A stretch of 9,415 nucleotides of DNA from Peptoniphilus_A genitalis (GCF_949769225.1 NZ_CATKPB010000020.1); one strand, 5' to 3'. Counted from the stretch's first letter, positions 1 through 7,138 are shown. Made by a program: numbers and translations. Notes: generated by a model from the letters alone, not told the origin.

Positions 1-841
1 CAATCTCTAAACCGCACTTCATAAGTTCAAGTATTTCTCTATCATTTAATGCACGAGTTTTTCTTTTATCAGAGTTTACCGATACTTCAACAGTTTCCTT
101 ATCCCCGTATATAATCTGAGTTTCCTTACTTCCAATATTTACTTCGATTATATTTCCTGATTTGTCAATAATGTAGCTATCCGCTGTAACTCTTCCGCTT
201 ACAACGCTTTCTCCTAAACCAAAGCTTGCATTTATTTGTATCTCATTTTCTTTTTTGTTTACTGGGTTTACAGTAAATAAAACTCCTGATTTTTCACTCT
301 CTATCATTTCTTGAATAACAACTGCAATAGAAACTGAAGTTTGATCATAACCTTGATGAAATCTATAGCTTACAGCTCTATTCCCCCAAAGTGAAGCATA
401 ACAATTACGCACCCCATTTAATACACTTTCAATACCTTGAACATTTAAATAAGTTTCTTGTTGCCCTGCAAAACTGGCATCCGGTAAATCTTCTGCCGTT
501 GCTGAAGAACGCACTGCAACTCTTGTATTATTTCCAAGATTAAAATATTTTTCTCTTATTGCATTTTCCAATTGCTCAGGAAATTTCCCAGACTTTATCT
601 TTCCTCTAAAATGCTCAGCTTCATTTAGAAGTATTTTTTCATCATCTGCTGATTTTTTAATTCCATTTTTAATGATAGTATCAATAGCATTTACTTTTAA
701 AAAATCTCTATATGCGTCTGCTGTTATAACAAAACCACTTGGAACATTTATTTTAGCCGAAGTCATTTCTCCAAGATTAGCTCCCTTACCTCCAACAATT
801 AATACATCTTCCTTTTTTATCTCATTAAAATCCAGAATCAT
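1..841 (-). CDS. PEP synthase / rifampin phosphotransferase-family enzyme, N-terminal part (runs off the left edge)
   Basis: The minus strand is open from an ATG at 841 to the window edge, giving 280 codons with no stop. The product is the N-terminal nucleotide-binding (PPDK_N, ATP-grasp) part of the PEP synthase / pyruvate phosphate dikinase / rifampin phosphotransferase superfamily. Visible hallmarks are VGGKGANLGEM (residues 16-26, Lys19), AVRSSATAEDLPDASFAGQQ (109-128, Arg111) and SFGLGESVVSGRV (206-218). In this family the Lys and Arg bind ATP. A ribosome site reading AAGGAAGGTGAT precedes the ATG. The gene starts 23 bases after the tetR stop and so is probably co-transcribed with it. 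Full family members have about 800-900 residues. The swivelling His domain and the PEP- or rifampin-binding part lie outside the window, so PEP synthase (metabolic) and Rph (rifamycin inactivation) cannot be told apart. The fold assignment is secure; the substrate is not. Confidence 0.88.
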   Translation of the reverse strand, partial: MILDFNEIKKEDVLIVGGKGANLGEMTSAKINVPSGFVITADAYRDFLKVNAIDTIIKNGIKKSADDEKILLNEAEHFRGKIKSGKFPEQLENAIREKYFNLGNNTRVAVRSSATAEDLPDASFAGQQETYLNVQGIESVLNGVRNCYASLWGNRAVSYRFHQGYDQTSVSIAVVIQEMIESEKSGVLFTVNPVNKKENEIQINASFGLGESVVSGRVTADSYIIDKSGNIIEVNIGSKETQIIYGDKETVEVSVNSDKRKTRALNDREILELMKCGLEI

Positions 842-864
842 TTCTATCACCTTCCTTTTTACAA

Positions 865-1461
865 TTAAATTTCTATATATTTAAAAACAATGCTTTGTAT
901 ATAAATATTAAGTACTTCCTCAAATGTATCTTCATTAAAATGGAAATAATTTGAACATAAAACAAAGCTTCCAACAAAGGCATTTGATAAACCTTGCTTA
1001 TCTACGCTTTTTACTACTTTGTTTTTGTACCAATAATCTATTAACCTATCCAAAAAATCCCCATATAGATTTTCTACTCTATTCACTTTCTTTGAATCTT
1101 GACTCGCAAATATTCTAAATGCCTCTTGATAAATTTGCTGATTTCTAATTTTCTCAGTCATGTCTATTGAATACTTAAAAATTACCTCTGAAAGGAATTT
1201 TTTAGGATTCGTAAGTGAATTTGAAAATTCTTTTTCAATGTTCTCCAATTTTTGTATTGATCTATATGCCATTAAATCAATGACAAGAGATTCTTTATCT
1301 TTCCAAAAATTATAGAAACTCCCTTGAGCGATTCCGACTCTTTTTGTCAATTCCGAAATGCTAAGTGATTTTGTCCCTTTATCATGAAATAAATCAAGAG
1401 CCGTTTCTATAATATCTTCTTTTATTTTAATCTTCTCTTCTTCTGTAAATGCTTTTGCCAT
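865..1461 (-). CDS. TetR/AcrR-family transcriptional regulator
   Basis: This 198-residue protein has the size and layout of a TetR-family repressor. An N-terminal helix (about 8-28) is followed by a helix-turn-helix at about 33-60 with the typical run ISELTKRVGIAQGSFYNFWK, then KESL. The remaining two thirds should be the helical ligand-binding and dimer domain, which is variable and gives no ligand clue. The ATG at 1461 is set by an AGGAGG six bases upstream (1468-1473). The gene leads the downstream dikinase-type gene by 23 bases, so the two form one transcription unit. The promoter lies between two copies of a palindrome (see 1493-1516 and 1541-1580), the usual arrangement for autorepression relieved by a small ligand. 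By inference it controls itself and the dikinase gene. Confidence 0.92.
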   Translation of the reverse strand: MAKAFTEEEKIKIKEDIIETALDLFHDKGTKSLSISELTKRVGIAQGSFYNFWKDKESLVIDLMAYRSIQKLENIEKEFSNSLTNPKKFLSEVIFKYSIDMTEKIRNQQIYQEAFRIFASQDSKKVNRVENLYGDFLDRLIDYWYKNKVVKSVDKQGLSNAFVGSFVLCSNYFHFNEDTFEEVLNIYIQSIVFKYIEI

Positions 1462-1492
1462 TTTAAGCCTCCTAAATATTATAAATACTTTT

Positions 1493-1516
1493 ATGAATAT
1501 TTCATTTTTTATTCAT
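1493..1516. promoter_or_regulatory. Operator-like palindrome, promoter-proximal copy
   Basis: The sequence has the form ATGAATA-N10-TATTCAT. It matches 1549-1572 at 23 of 24 positions, the one difference being C against T at the eleventh base. It covers the predicted transcription start of the tetR operon. This is a probable TetR-family binding site, inferred from symmetry, duplication and position. Confidence 0.75.
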
Positions 1517-1520
1517 AGAT

Positions 1521-1549
1521 ATTATAACCCCAGCAAACATAGAAGTCAA
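1521..1549 (-). promoter_or_regulatory. Sigma-A promoter of the tetR-dikinase operon
   Basis: Read on the minus strand, TTGACT (1544-1549) and TATAAT (1521-1526) are separated by exactly 17 bases. The start of transcription is expected near 1513-1515. The -35 box overlaps the upstream palindrome and the expected start falls within the downstream palindrome, so a repressor bound at either would block RNA polymerase. Confidence 0.85.
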
Positions 1550-1580
1550 TGAATATTTTATTTTTTATTCATTGACTTCT
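1541..1580. promoter_or_regulatory. Operator-like palindrome, upstream copy with extended 15-bp arms
   Basis: The arms at 1541-1555 and 1566-1580 are perfect 15-bp inverted repeats (AGAAGTCAATGAATA and its complement) around a 10-base AT spacer. The inner 24 bases (1549-1572) repeat the promoter-proximal operator. The arm on the promoter side contains the -35 box. It lies 8 bases past the recombinase stop, but no T-run follows it, so it looks like an operator rather than a terminator. Confidence 0.75.
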
Positions 1581-1588
1581 GAGATATA

Positions 1589-3430
1589 TTATTCAATTAA
1601 AATGTTCTGCATTTCACATACCGGTATCCCTCCCCTTTTCAAAACCTTTAATTTCTCCTGTTTCTTTTGCTCCCTTCTTGCCTTATATTTTTTTTCATAC
1701 TCTTTCTGTTTTCCGCTTGCTTTTCTCTTTAGATAATTTTGATGTAATTTGTCTTTTCTTTCCTTGATTTTTCTTTCTTCTTCCTCAAGTTTTTGTTTTT
1801 CTTCCTCACTTAACTCCGCCTGTGGAAGTTCATAATTACCTATGAAATTAAAGTAAATTTCTATTTTTTGCTTTGATGTCTGACTGCCTTTTCTATCTCT
1901 TTCGTGAATGATAATCTTCTCTATAAACTCATTTATCATAGTATTTGTTAGATCATCAAAGTTTTCATAACGACTAATAAGGGACATGAATTTTCTTACC
2001 CTATCTGTTTCTTTTTCATATCTTGATATTTCAAGTTCTAAGTCTCCAATCTCTTTACTTAGAGCTCTTTGCTCTGTTTCGTATTGGCTATTAAGTATCT
2101 CATATCTACTGCTTGGTATTTTTTCTAGTATCATATCCTCGTAAATACGGCACATAAGCCTTTCTAACTCTTGTATCCTCGACTTATTATTAATTAGCCT
2201 TACTCTTTGTTTTTCTATCTCTACTTTTTCCTTTTCTTCCATTTCATTTTGAATGGAACGGGTAAAGGCTTCATTATCTTCATCAAGATAATTTTTTATA
2301 TCTTTTAATGTTTCTTGGATAAGATTTAAGACTACTTCTGCTTTTATCCTATGAGCTGATGGACAAAGTGTCCCGCAAGGTACTTTCTTATAATTACTAC
2401 AAACATAATAGGGAATATTCTTATAGTTATTTGTCCTATGAACATACATCTTGCTCCCGCAATCTGCACAATACATCAATCCTGTTAGTGGGTGATATTC
2501 TCCCCAACCATCAGGATACCTTTTTACATTTCCTCTTATCCTTTGCACATTATCAAAGGTTTCTTGGTCTATGATTGCTTCGTGAGTATTTTCAAAGATG
2601 AGCCAATTATCTTCGGATACATATTTACTTTTCTTATCCTTGAAATGCTTTCTTGTTTTAAAGTTAACTGTATGCCCTAAGTATTCTTTTTTCTTTAAGA
2701 TACTGGCAATTGTGGAACTACACCAACGATAAGGATATTCAAAGTTTTTGCTTTGATGTAATCCATATCCCAATTTTTGCTGATGATAAGCGGGTATATC
2801 TATCTTATCCGCTTCCAGTATCTTTGCTATTTTGTATGGTCCTGCTCCGTCCATTGTAAGATTAAATATTCGTCTTACTATCTCGGCTGCTTTTTCATCT
2901 ACAACCCACTTATCTTTGTCTTTTTCATCTTTGATGTAGCCATAAGGTGGAGTGCTTGCCGTATGCTTGCCGCTTTCTCCTTTTGATCTAAATGTAGATT
3001 GTATTTTTCTTGAAGTATCTCTTGCATACCATTCATTCATAATATTTCTAAAAGGGGTAAAATCATCTTCTCTGTAAAAGCTGTCTACATTGTCATTGAT
3101 AGCAATCAGTCTTACTCCCTTTTGTCTTAATATCTCCATACATTGACCGACTTTGAGATAATCTCTTCCGAGTCTACTCATATCCTTTACGATGATACAA
3201 CCGATATTTCCAGTATTTACTCCATTCATCATTTCCATAAAGCCTGGTCTATCAAACTGTGTCCCGCTTATTCCGTCATCTGTAAAATGGATGATGTTGG
3301 TTAAATTATTCTTACTTGCATATTCTTCAAGGATTTTCTTTTGATTAACGATAGAGTTACTTTCTCCTTCAAGTTCATCATCTCGACTTAATCTCTCATA
3401 GAGTGCTGTTATCTTTTCAAAATTCCTCAC
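1589..3430 (-). CDS. Large serine recombinase, TnpX/TndX type
   Basis: This 613-residue protein is a site-specific recombinase of mobile elements. The N-terminal resolvase domain (about 5-150) shows TALYERLSRDDE with the likely nucleophile Ser15, then DDGISGTQFDRPGF and KDMSRLGRDYLKVGQ. The Recombinase domain (about 160-300) contains PPYGYI. A zinc ribbon follows at about 325-370 (CADCG, later YVCSNY and CGTLC), then a coiled coil, a DUF4368-like part (about 490-530) and a very basic tail rich in K, R and E. The start is GTG at 3430, fixed by AAGGAGG five bases upstream (3436-3442). From family knowledge, Tn4451 TnpX and Tn5397 TndX cut at GA dinucleotides, and Tn4451 excision joins its ends to make a tnpX promoter. 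The gene start lies about 100 bases from the point where virD4 is broken, which fits that scheme. It seems intact. Confidence 0.93.
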   Translation of the reverse strand: MRNFEKITALYERLSRDDELEGESNSIVNQKKILEEYASKNNLTNIIHFTDDGISGTQFDRPGFMEMMNGVNTGNIGCIIVKDMSRLGRDYLKVGQCMEILRQKGVRLIAINDNVDSFYREDDFTPFRNIMNEWYARDTSRKIQSTFRSKGESGKHTASTPPYGYIKDEKDKDKWVVDEKAAEIVRRIFNLTMDGAGPYKIAKILEADKIDIPAYHQQKLGYGLHQSKNFEYPYRWCSSTIASILKKKEYLGHTVNFKTRKHFKDKKSKYVSEDNWLIFENTHEAIIDQETFDNVQRIRGNVKRYPDGWGEYHPLTGLMYCADCGSKMYVHRTNNYKNIPYYVCSNYKKVPCGTLCPSAHRIKAEVVLNLIQETLKDIKNYLDEDNEAFTRSIQNEMEEKEKVEIEKQRVRLINNKSRIQELERLMCRIYEDMILEKIPSSRYEILNSQYETEQRALSKEIGDLELEISRYEKETDRVRKFMSLISRYENFDDLTNTMINEFIEKIIIHERDRKGSQTSKQKIEIYFNFIGNYELPQAELSEEEKQKLEEEERKIKERKDKLHQNYLKRKASGKQKEYEKKYKARREQKKQEKLKVLKRGGIPVCEMQNILIE

Positions 3431-3466
3431 TTTTTCCTCCTTCCTCTTAATTTCTTAAATAAAAAA

Positions 3467-3527
3467 GAATTAAGAAGTACATGTTTCACTAAAACAGTGA
3501 TTAAGTGTTCTCCTTAATTCTATTACT
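3467..3527. repeat. Terminal region of the serine-recombinase element with inverted repeats
   Basis: Between the virD4 break and the recombinase ribosome site lie an 8-bp inverted repeat (GAATTAAG at 3467-3474, CTTAATTC at 3513-3520) and within it a 5-bp hairpin (TCACT-AAAAC-AGTGA, 3486-3500). Such symmetry near the end is expected for recombinase binding. The likely crossover dinucleotide is GA on the minus strand at 3528-3527. Confidence 0.5.
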
Positions 3528-4549
3528 CCAGCTGCTAGCTTATATTTCTTATATTGCTTAACTGCAAAGTGGTTGGGCTTCTCTTTTTCCAAGGCTTCAA
3601 ACATATAGTCTACAGCATTTTTAAAATTTTCATCCTCTTCCCTAACTTCACTGGCATCAATCATGGCAAGAAGGGTAGTAAAGTTTTGTTCTTCCTTAGG
3701 CGCTTCGTAATAAATATAGCCAATAAGGGCTGTATAGTAGAGTTTCTCGGCTTTCACCCAAAAATCCTCAGTAGACTTTTCCCCTTCTCCCTTAGTATTT
3801 GCAATGATTGTCTGAACTAATTTTAATATATCTTTTTCAGACCTTAGATAGGCAAAGGGATTATATTTCATGGACTTTTTGAAGTTTATGGTGTTAAGAA
3901 CTTTTATTGAATAGTTATTTCGCTCTAGCATCTTACCACATTCTATGATTAAGGTTCCCTTTGGATCAGTAACAACATAGCTACTATGCATCTGCATTAA
4001 GTTTGGTTTGATAAAAAACCTTGTCTTACCAGAACCTGACCCTCCTATAACAAGGACGTTTTTATTTCTAGCATATTTTGGATTTTTTGGTCTGCTATTC
4101 ATAGTCAAAGATTCTGTCTGTGTCAATATTATATTATTTTTAAAGTCTTTATCTATATAGGGTTCTATGTCCTTTGCCGTTCCCCATCTTGCAGAGCCAT
4201 ATTCTTTTCCTTCTCTAAACTTTTTGGCATTCTTTTTCTTTTGCCATAGGATAAGCTTAATAGTCAAACTTAACCCTAAACCGACTGTTAAGTCCCTTAA
4301 TTTAAGTGAAGGCAATAAGCTTATCGTATCTATTTCAGAAATAGCCATCATTATTCTATCTAGAACGTCTCCTCCAATGTAGGAGTTAATATGATGTGAA
4401 AAAATATTGCCAAAATAGAAGAATACGAGATAAGGTAGGTTTTCTAATACAAACTTCTTCTTGTCTCGTATTTTAAAAATATTTTTCAAATCTTTTATTA
4501 TATTTTCCAGTATTTTCGTAAGATTACCTGCCTTTCTTTTTTCTCTCAA
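3470..4549 (-). pseudogene. virD4: VirD4/TraG-type conjugal coupling protein, cut off by insertion
   Basis: VirD4 is the membrane ATPase that brings the relaxosome to the type IV secretion channel. This reading has 359 residues where the family has about 600. Residues 1-341 are clearly VirD4: two probable membrane segments (about 33-52 and 84-103), YGSARWGTA (117-125), MNSRPKNPKYARNKNVLVIG and Walker A GGSGSGKT (169-176), and a conserved run ending KYKLAAG. Relatives continue from AAG into KTAKSIL. Here 18 unrelated residues and a TAA follow, supplied by the inserted element. The Walker B region is missing, so the product cannot be a working coupling ATPase unless the element excises. The start is TTG at 4549, two bases... 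after the pcfB stop at 4551, with no good ribosome site. Translation is probably coupled to pcfB. The next in-frame Met is at residue 67, which is too far in. Confidence 0.88.
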
Positions 4550-4550
4550 G

Positions 4551-5045
4551 CTATAAGGAGTGTTCTTGGTGTTTATGTTTTACCTTATCCTTATCAAGAC
4601 TAGCTTTGACTTTTTCTTTGAAGTTATTAAGCTTTTCTATGACTGATTCCCTTCCCTTATCCTTATTCATAAATTTGTTTACCGTACTTTTAAAGGCTTG
4701 CTCCATGACTTTTTCGTCCTTGGCTTGAAAAAAGATGATGTTGTTGCCTGAGAATAAATCTTTCTTTATACTAAATTTTACGCCATAATGATTTAATTCT
4801 TTTTTTAAATTCTTTAAGTCAATATCATTTAATTCTAAGGTTTCAACCTTTCCTTTTTTCACTAAATCTTTAACTTTGACTTTTTTAAATTTACTTAATA
4901 AACCTTCTTTTTCTTGTGTGGATTTCGATTTACCCTTTCTTCCTTCTAACAGTTTTTTCATTAGTTTGATTAATTGTTCGGCTGTAATTTTGCCGCCTTG
5001 CTTTACTATGGCTATCACTCTTGAATTTACTTCTTCATTTTGCAT
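4551..5045 (-). CDS. pcfB: PcfB family (DUF3801) conjugation protein
   Basis: This 164-residue basic protein resembles PcfB/DUF3801 proteins, which in Gram-positive conjugative plasmids and Tn1549-like ICEs sit just before virD4 and are thought to help the coupling step. Recognisable parts are the N-terminal EEVNSRVIAIVKQGGKITAEQL and the central LNHYGVKFSIKKDLFSGNNIIFFQAKDE. The C-terminus (about 125-164) is highly charged and Lys-rich. The ATG at 5045 has a good ribosome site (AAGGAAGGTGAG). The gene overlaps the end of the dnaC-like gene by 19 bases and ends next to the virD4 start, so all three are translationally linked. Membership rests on these motifs and gene order. Confidence 0.8.
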   Translation of the reverse strand: MQNEEVNSRVIAIVKQGGKITAEQLIKLMKKLLEGRKGKSKSTQEKEGLLSKFKKVKVKDLVKKGKVETLELNDIDLKNLKKELNHYGVKFSIKKDLFSGNNIIFFQAKDEKVMEQAFKSTVNKFMNKDKGRESVIEKLNNFKEKVKASLDKDKVKHKHQEHSL

Positions 5046-5914
5046 ATCTCACCTTCCTTTAAAAGTTCATAGATGAGGTTTGATTTGTCTTTCATCTTTT
5101 TGATTCGTCTGTTTTTTCCTGTAAAGATAATGGGACTTGCCATTTCCAATATTCTTGAATAAATTCTTTTTTCTCTTACTCCTATAGGATTAGTTAATTG
5201 AGAGATATTTAAGTTTGTCGTTATAATTAGAGGTTTCCCTACCCTATACCTCGCGTCAATAATATTGAAGATATGTTCATAGGCAAAGTCTGTGGTCCTC
5301 TCCATGCCAAAATCATCAATGATGAGGAGTTTTTTCTCATTTAAGTTATTGATATATTTGCCCTTATTTATATCGAAATTGGTCATATCGTTTAGAATAC
5401 TTGTGAAATTTGTCATTTTAACAGATATACACTGGTCTATAAGTCCGTTGGCTATGGTTGCCGCTAAATGCGTCTTTCCACAGCCTACATCCCCTGTTAA
5501 TATTAGACCTAAATTATTTTTATAGACTTCCTCAAATTTATCCACATAGTTTTCTGCTATATCTCTGTGTTCAGAATCCCTATCCATGTTTTCAAATCTC
5601 GCTTTAAGGAAAATACTGTCTTCGAAGCAAGATCGCCTTAGTTCATTAATTCTCAACATCTGCTGATATTTTCTTCTAGCTTCTTTTTCTTCTCTTTCTT
5701 TTTCTTGCATACACTTGCAGGATATATGAACTTTTTTCTTGTCTCCCATAAAGTCAATAAGTTTTTCTTTTGCAGTATGACAATGACCACAGGTTAAAAG
5801 ATTGGTTTTCTCATCTACATAGTCTAAGGATTCTTCCATATCTTTTTCTTTGCTTATATTGTCTTTGCCTCTTTTAGTTATTACTTCGCCTAATAAAGCG
5901 CTTATATTTTCCAT
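5027..5914 (-). CDS. DnaC/IstB-like AAA+ ATPase, probable helicase loader of the ICE
   Basis: This 295-residue protein has a DnaC/DnaI/IstB-type ATPase domain: Walker A GDVGCGKT (141-148), Walker B LLIIDDFGMER (196-206), a sensor stretch IITTNLNISQL and a likely Arg-finger segment in REKRIYSRI. The N-terminal part carries a possible zinc site, CGHC (42-45) and CKC (66-68), similar to the zinc-containing N-terminus of DnaI-type loaders. It is followed by a charged helix. The ATG at 5914 has AAGGAGG five bases upstream (5920-5926). It sits 33 bases after rep and in the same direction. Together they suggest a small replication module: the initiator opens the origin and this protein loads the host helicase. 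No transposase neighbour is present, so an IstB role is unlikely. Confidence 0.87.
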   Translation of the reverse strand: MENISALLGEVITKRGKDNISKEKDMEESLDYVDEKTNLLTCGHCHTAKEKLIDFMGDKKKVHISCKCMQEKEREEKEARRKYQQMLRINELRRSCFEDSIFLKARFENMDRDSEHRDIAENYVDKFEEVYKNNLGLILTGDVGCGKTHLAATIANGLIDQCISVKMTNFTSILNDMTNFDINKGKYINNLNEKKLLIIDDFGMERTTDFAYEHIFNIIDARYRVGKPLIITTNLNISQLTNPIGVREKRIYSRILEMASPIIFTGKNRRIKKMKDKSNLIYELLKEGEICKMKK

Positions 5915-5947
5915 AAAAACCTCCTTCCTAGCTTTTTTTAATCGTTT

Positions 5948-6958
5948 TTAAGACTTATTTAAAAACTCCTTCCAAATTCTTGCGTCTTGGTCATATGTGA
6001 TGTCATCTTGGCTGTCTGGTCTTTTTGAAACCCCCTCTAATTTTAGATTTTCATCTGCATTAAAGAGAATGGTTAACAGGTAGGCCTTTAGGCTCTTAAT
6101 CTGCTTTTTAGGGACTTTATTGAGGTAATCTAGAACATAGACTATATGCTTAAATTCTAAGTCTAAAAACTTTTCCTTTACTGTTTCATGGTTCACATAG
6201 ATCCCATTTATTTTTAAAGGATTTTTATTTATCAATAAATCTGTTACAAGAGAGAGAATTAAATCAATTCTTCCTTCTTCATTGGGATAGGTGGTTATTA
6301 ATTTCTCATAAGAAATATTATCTTTGATTTTTTCTTTTAAATCCTCCTCCCTATTTCTTTTTAACTCTTCTATAGGTTTATCTTTCGAGAAGATGGAGGT
6401 GGTATTATTAAAATCAGTATTACTATAATCAGTCTTATTAATATTAGTATTATTACCTTGTGATTTTAACAATTCTTGTTTTGTGTTATTCATCATTCCT
6501 GAATTGTGATTTTCACTATTCTTGAATTGTGATTTTAATAAGTCTGGTTTTGTGATTTTTTCTGGTGAACTTTCAGTTGTTTTTTCTATTCCATTAATTA
6601 TGAAGTTTTTTACATAGAGAATATTAGGCTTACCCAATCCTAGTCTTTTCTTTTCCACTAGACCAATTCCTTTTTTCTCATCTAACTCTTGAAGTATTTT
6701 TGTGGCTTTTTGCGTTCCACAGCCAAAAGTTTCTGCAATTTCCTCAATAGGATAAACGATATATACTCTATTTTTTTCATCAAGCCATTTATTTTTCATA
6801 GATAGATTCATTCGGTCTAAAAGTATGCCATAAAGAACTTTTGCATCTACAGATAATTTTTTAAATACCTTGTCAGTAAATAGAATTTTGGGAATCCTAA
6901 AAAAAGTAAATTGGTCAGCTTCTTTGCCATAGTAGTAATCAAAGCTTATCTTTTCCAC
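5948..6958 (-). CDS. RepA_N-type replication initiator of a Tn1549-like ICE
   Basis: The protein has about 336 residues. The N-terminal RepA_N domain (about 4-119) shows ISFDYYYGKEADQFTFFRIP, then LSVDAKVLYGILLDRM and a winged-helix stretch with GCGTQKATKILQELDEKKGIG. A polar Asn/Ser/Thr-rich linker follows (about 125-205). The C-terminal domain (about 230-310; IDLILSLV, then FKHIVYVLDYLNK and KSLKAYLLTILFNA) is of the kind found in Rep proteins of these ICEs (DUF6017-like). Two adjacent GTG codons (6961 and 6958) could start it. The ribosome site GGGAGG (6965-6970) is three bases from the first and six from the second, and relatives begin near ME(K)ISFDYYYG, so 6958 is preferred. The linker coding DNA carries five 23-bp repeats (6458-6572) that look like an origin. 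It leads the ICE gene cluster. Confidence 0.9.
   Translation of the reverse strand: MEKISFDYYYGKEADQFTFFRIPKILFTDKVFKKLSVDAKVLYGILLDRMNLSMKNKWLDEKNRVYIVYPIEEIAETFGCGTQKATKILQELDEKKGIGLVEKKRLGLGKPNILYVKNFIINGIEKTTESSPEKITKPDLLKSQFKNSENHNSGMMNNTKQELLKSQGNNTNINKTDYSNTDFNNTTSIFSKDKPIEELKRNREEDLKEKIKDNISYEKLITTYPNEEGRIDLILSLVTDLLINKNPLKINGIYVNHETVKEKFLDLEFKHIVYVLDYLNKVPKKQIKSLKAYLLTILFNADENLKLEGVSKRPDSQDDITYDQDARIWKEFLNKS
6458..6572. repeat. Five tandem 23-bp units inside rep, iteron-like candidate origin
   Basis: TTGTGATTTT recurs exactly at 6458, 6504, 6527 and 6550, and with two changes (TTGTGTTATT) at 6481, always 23 bases apart. The rest of the unit is looser, with units 1, 3 and 4 sharing a TCTTG/TCTGG segment. 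Unit 1 plus five bases matches unit 4 plus five bases at 25 of 28 positions. The period is not a multiple of three, so each copy is read in a shifted frame (for example as ENHN or KSQ). Selection therefore seems to act on the DNA. RepA_N plasmids are known to keep their origin within the rep gene; the origin role here is inferred. Confidence 0.7.
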
Positions 6959-6987
6959 CACTTCCCTCCCTTCTTTTTGTAAATGAA

Positions 6988-7015
6988 AAAGAGATAGCTA
7001 TTACACTATCTCTTT
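6988..7015 (-). terminator. Intrinsic-terminator-like hairpin in the rep leader
   Basis: A perfect 10-bp inverted repeat (AAAGAGATAG, eight-base loop, CTATCTCTTT) is followed on the minus strand by more T residues and then CATTT. It lies about 125 bases past the lysS stop and about 27 bases before rep. It could stop lysS read-through or attenuate rep. The stem is AT-rich and so only moderately stable. Confidence 0.5.
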
Positions 7016-7045
7016 CGTCCCTTTCTCGAAATATGCAGTTTTTTA

Positions 7046-7057
7046 TTCATGCATGAA
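7046..7057. promoter_or_regulatory. 12-bp perfect palindrome upstream of rep, possible operator
   Basis: TTCATGCATGAA lies in the 180-base gap between rep and lysS, upstream of the leader hairpin. Palindromes in this place often bind a repressor of rep, but no clear promoter can be assigned beside it, so its role is open. Confidence 0.3.
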
Positions 7058-7085
7058 ATCTTCAAATATTCTCTTTTAAAGTATT

Positions 7086-7138
7086 ATTGACTATTATCAA
7101 GTACTGTTGATGTCAATTTTGTTGTCTTTTTGTTGTCT
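7086..7138. other. Candidate ICE attachment end next to the lysS stop
   Basis: A dyad ATTGAC (7086-7091) / GTCAAT (7112-7117) encloses a second one, ATCAA-GTACTG-TTGAT (7096-7111), which resembles a tyrosine-recombinase core with a six-base crossover. Next to it are two tandem 11-bp copies of TTTTGTTGTCT (7117-7127, 7128-7138), like arm-type integrase sites. They end three bases before the lysS stop codon, where host DNA meets ICE genes. The other ICE end is not visible, so this is inference. Confidence 0.4.

Larger units (their letters stand above)
1..3527. mobile_element. Nested serine-recombinase element inserted in virD4 (one end visible, continues past the left edge)
   Basis: The right end is inferred at 3527, where the virD4 reading stops matching the family at a GGA codon and element sequence begins. 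The visible content is the recombinase, a TetR regulator and a dikinase-type enzyme, all in one direction away from this end. The other end and the rest of virD4 would lie beyond position 1. The alternative is that the recombinase closes a decayed ICE and tetR-dikinase is host DNA. The sharp break beside the recombinase 5' end favours nesting. Confidence 0.6.
3528..7138. mobile_element. Tn1549-like ICE fragment (rep - dnaC-like - pcfB - virD4')
   Basis: The gene order rep, DnaC-like ATPase, PcfB and VirD4 is that of the opening block of Tn1549-type conjugative elements. All are co-directional and nearly gapless. The block abuts the 3' end of lysS on the right and is interrupted in virD4 on the left. 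Relaxase, type IV secretion genes and the ICE's own integrase are not in the window and would be expected beyond the left edge, if still present. Confidence 0.75.

Noticed and set aside
672..884. 70-codon plus-strand open frame spanning the tetR-dikinase boundary
   Set aside because: Runs opposite the N-terminus of the dikinase-type gene and the tetR end, with no ribosome site or homology that I recognise.
1541..1580. Perfect 15-bp inverted repeat read as a terminator of the recombinase gene
   Set aside because: The stem is not followed by a T-run on the minus strand and one arm contains the -35 box of the next promoter; an operator role explains it better.
3554..3820. 88-codon plus-strand open frame opposite virD4
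   Set aside because: Antisense to a well-matched VirD4 region; no start signals.
6458..6572. CRISPR array
   Set aside because: The units are contiguous with no unique spacers of regular length, and they lie within a clear coding sequence.
7039..7050. TTTTTTATTCAT upstream of rep, matching half of the tetR operators
   Set aside because: Only one arm is present and the match is largely a T-run in AT-rich DNA, so chance is likely.
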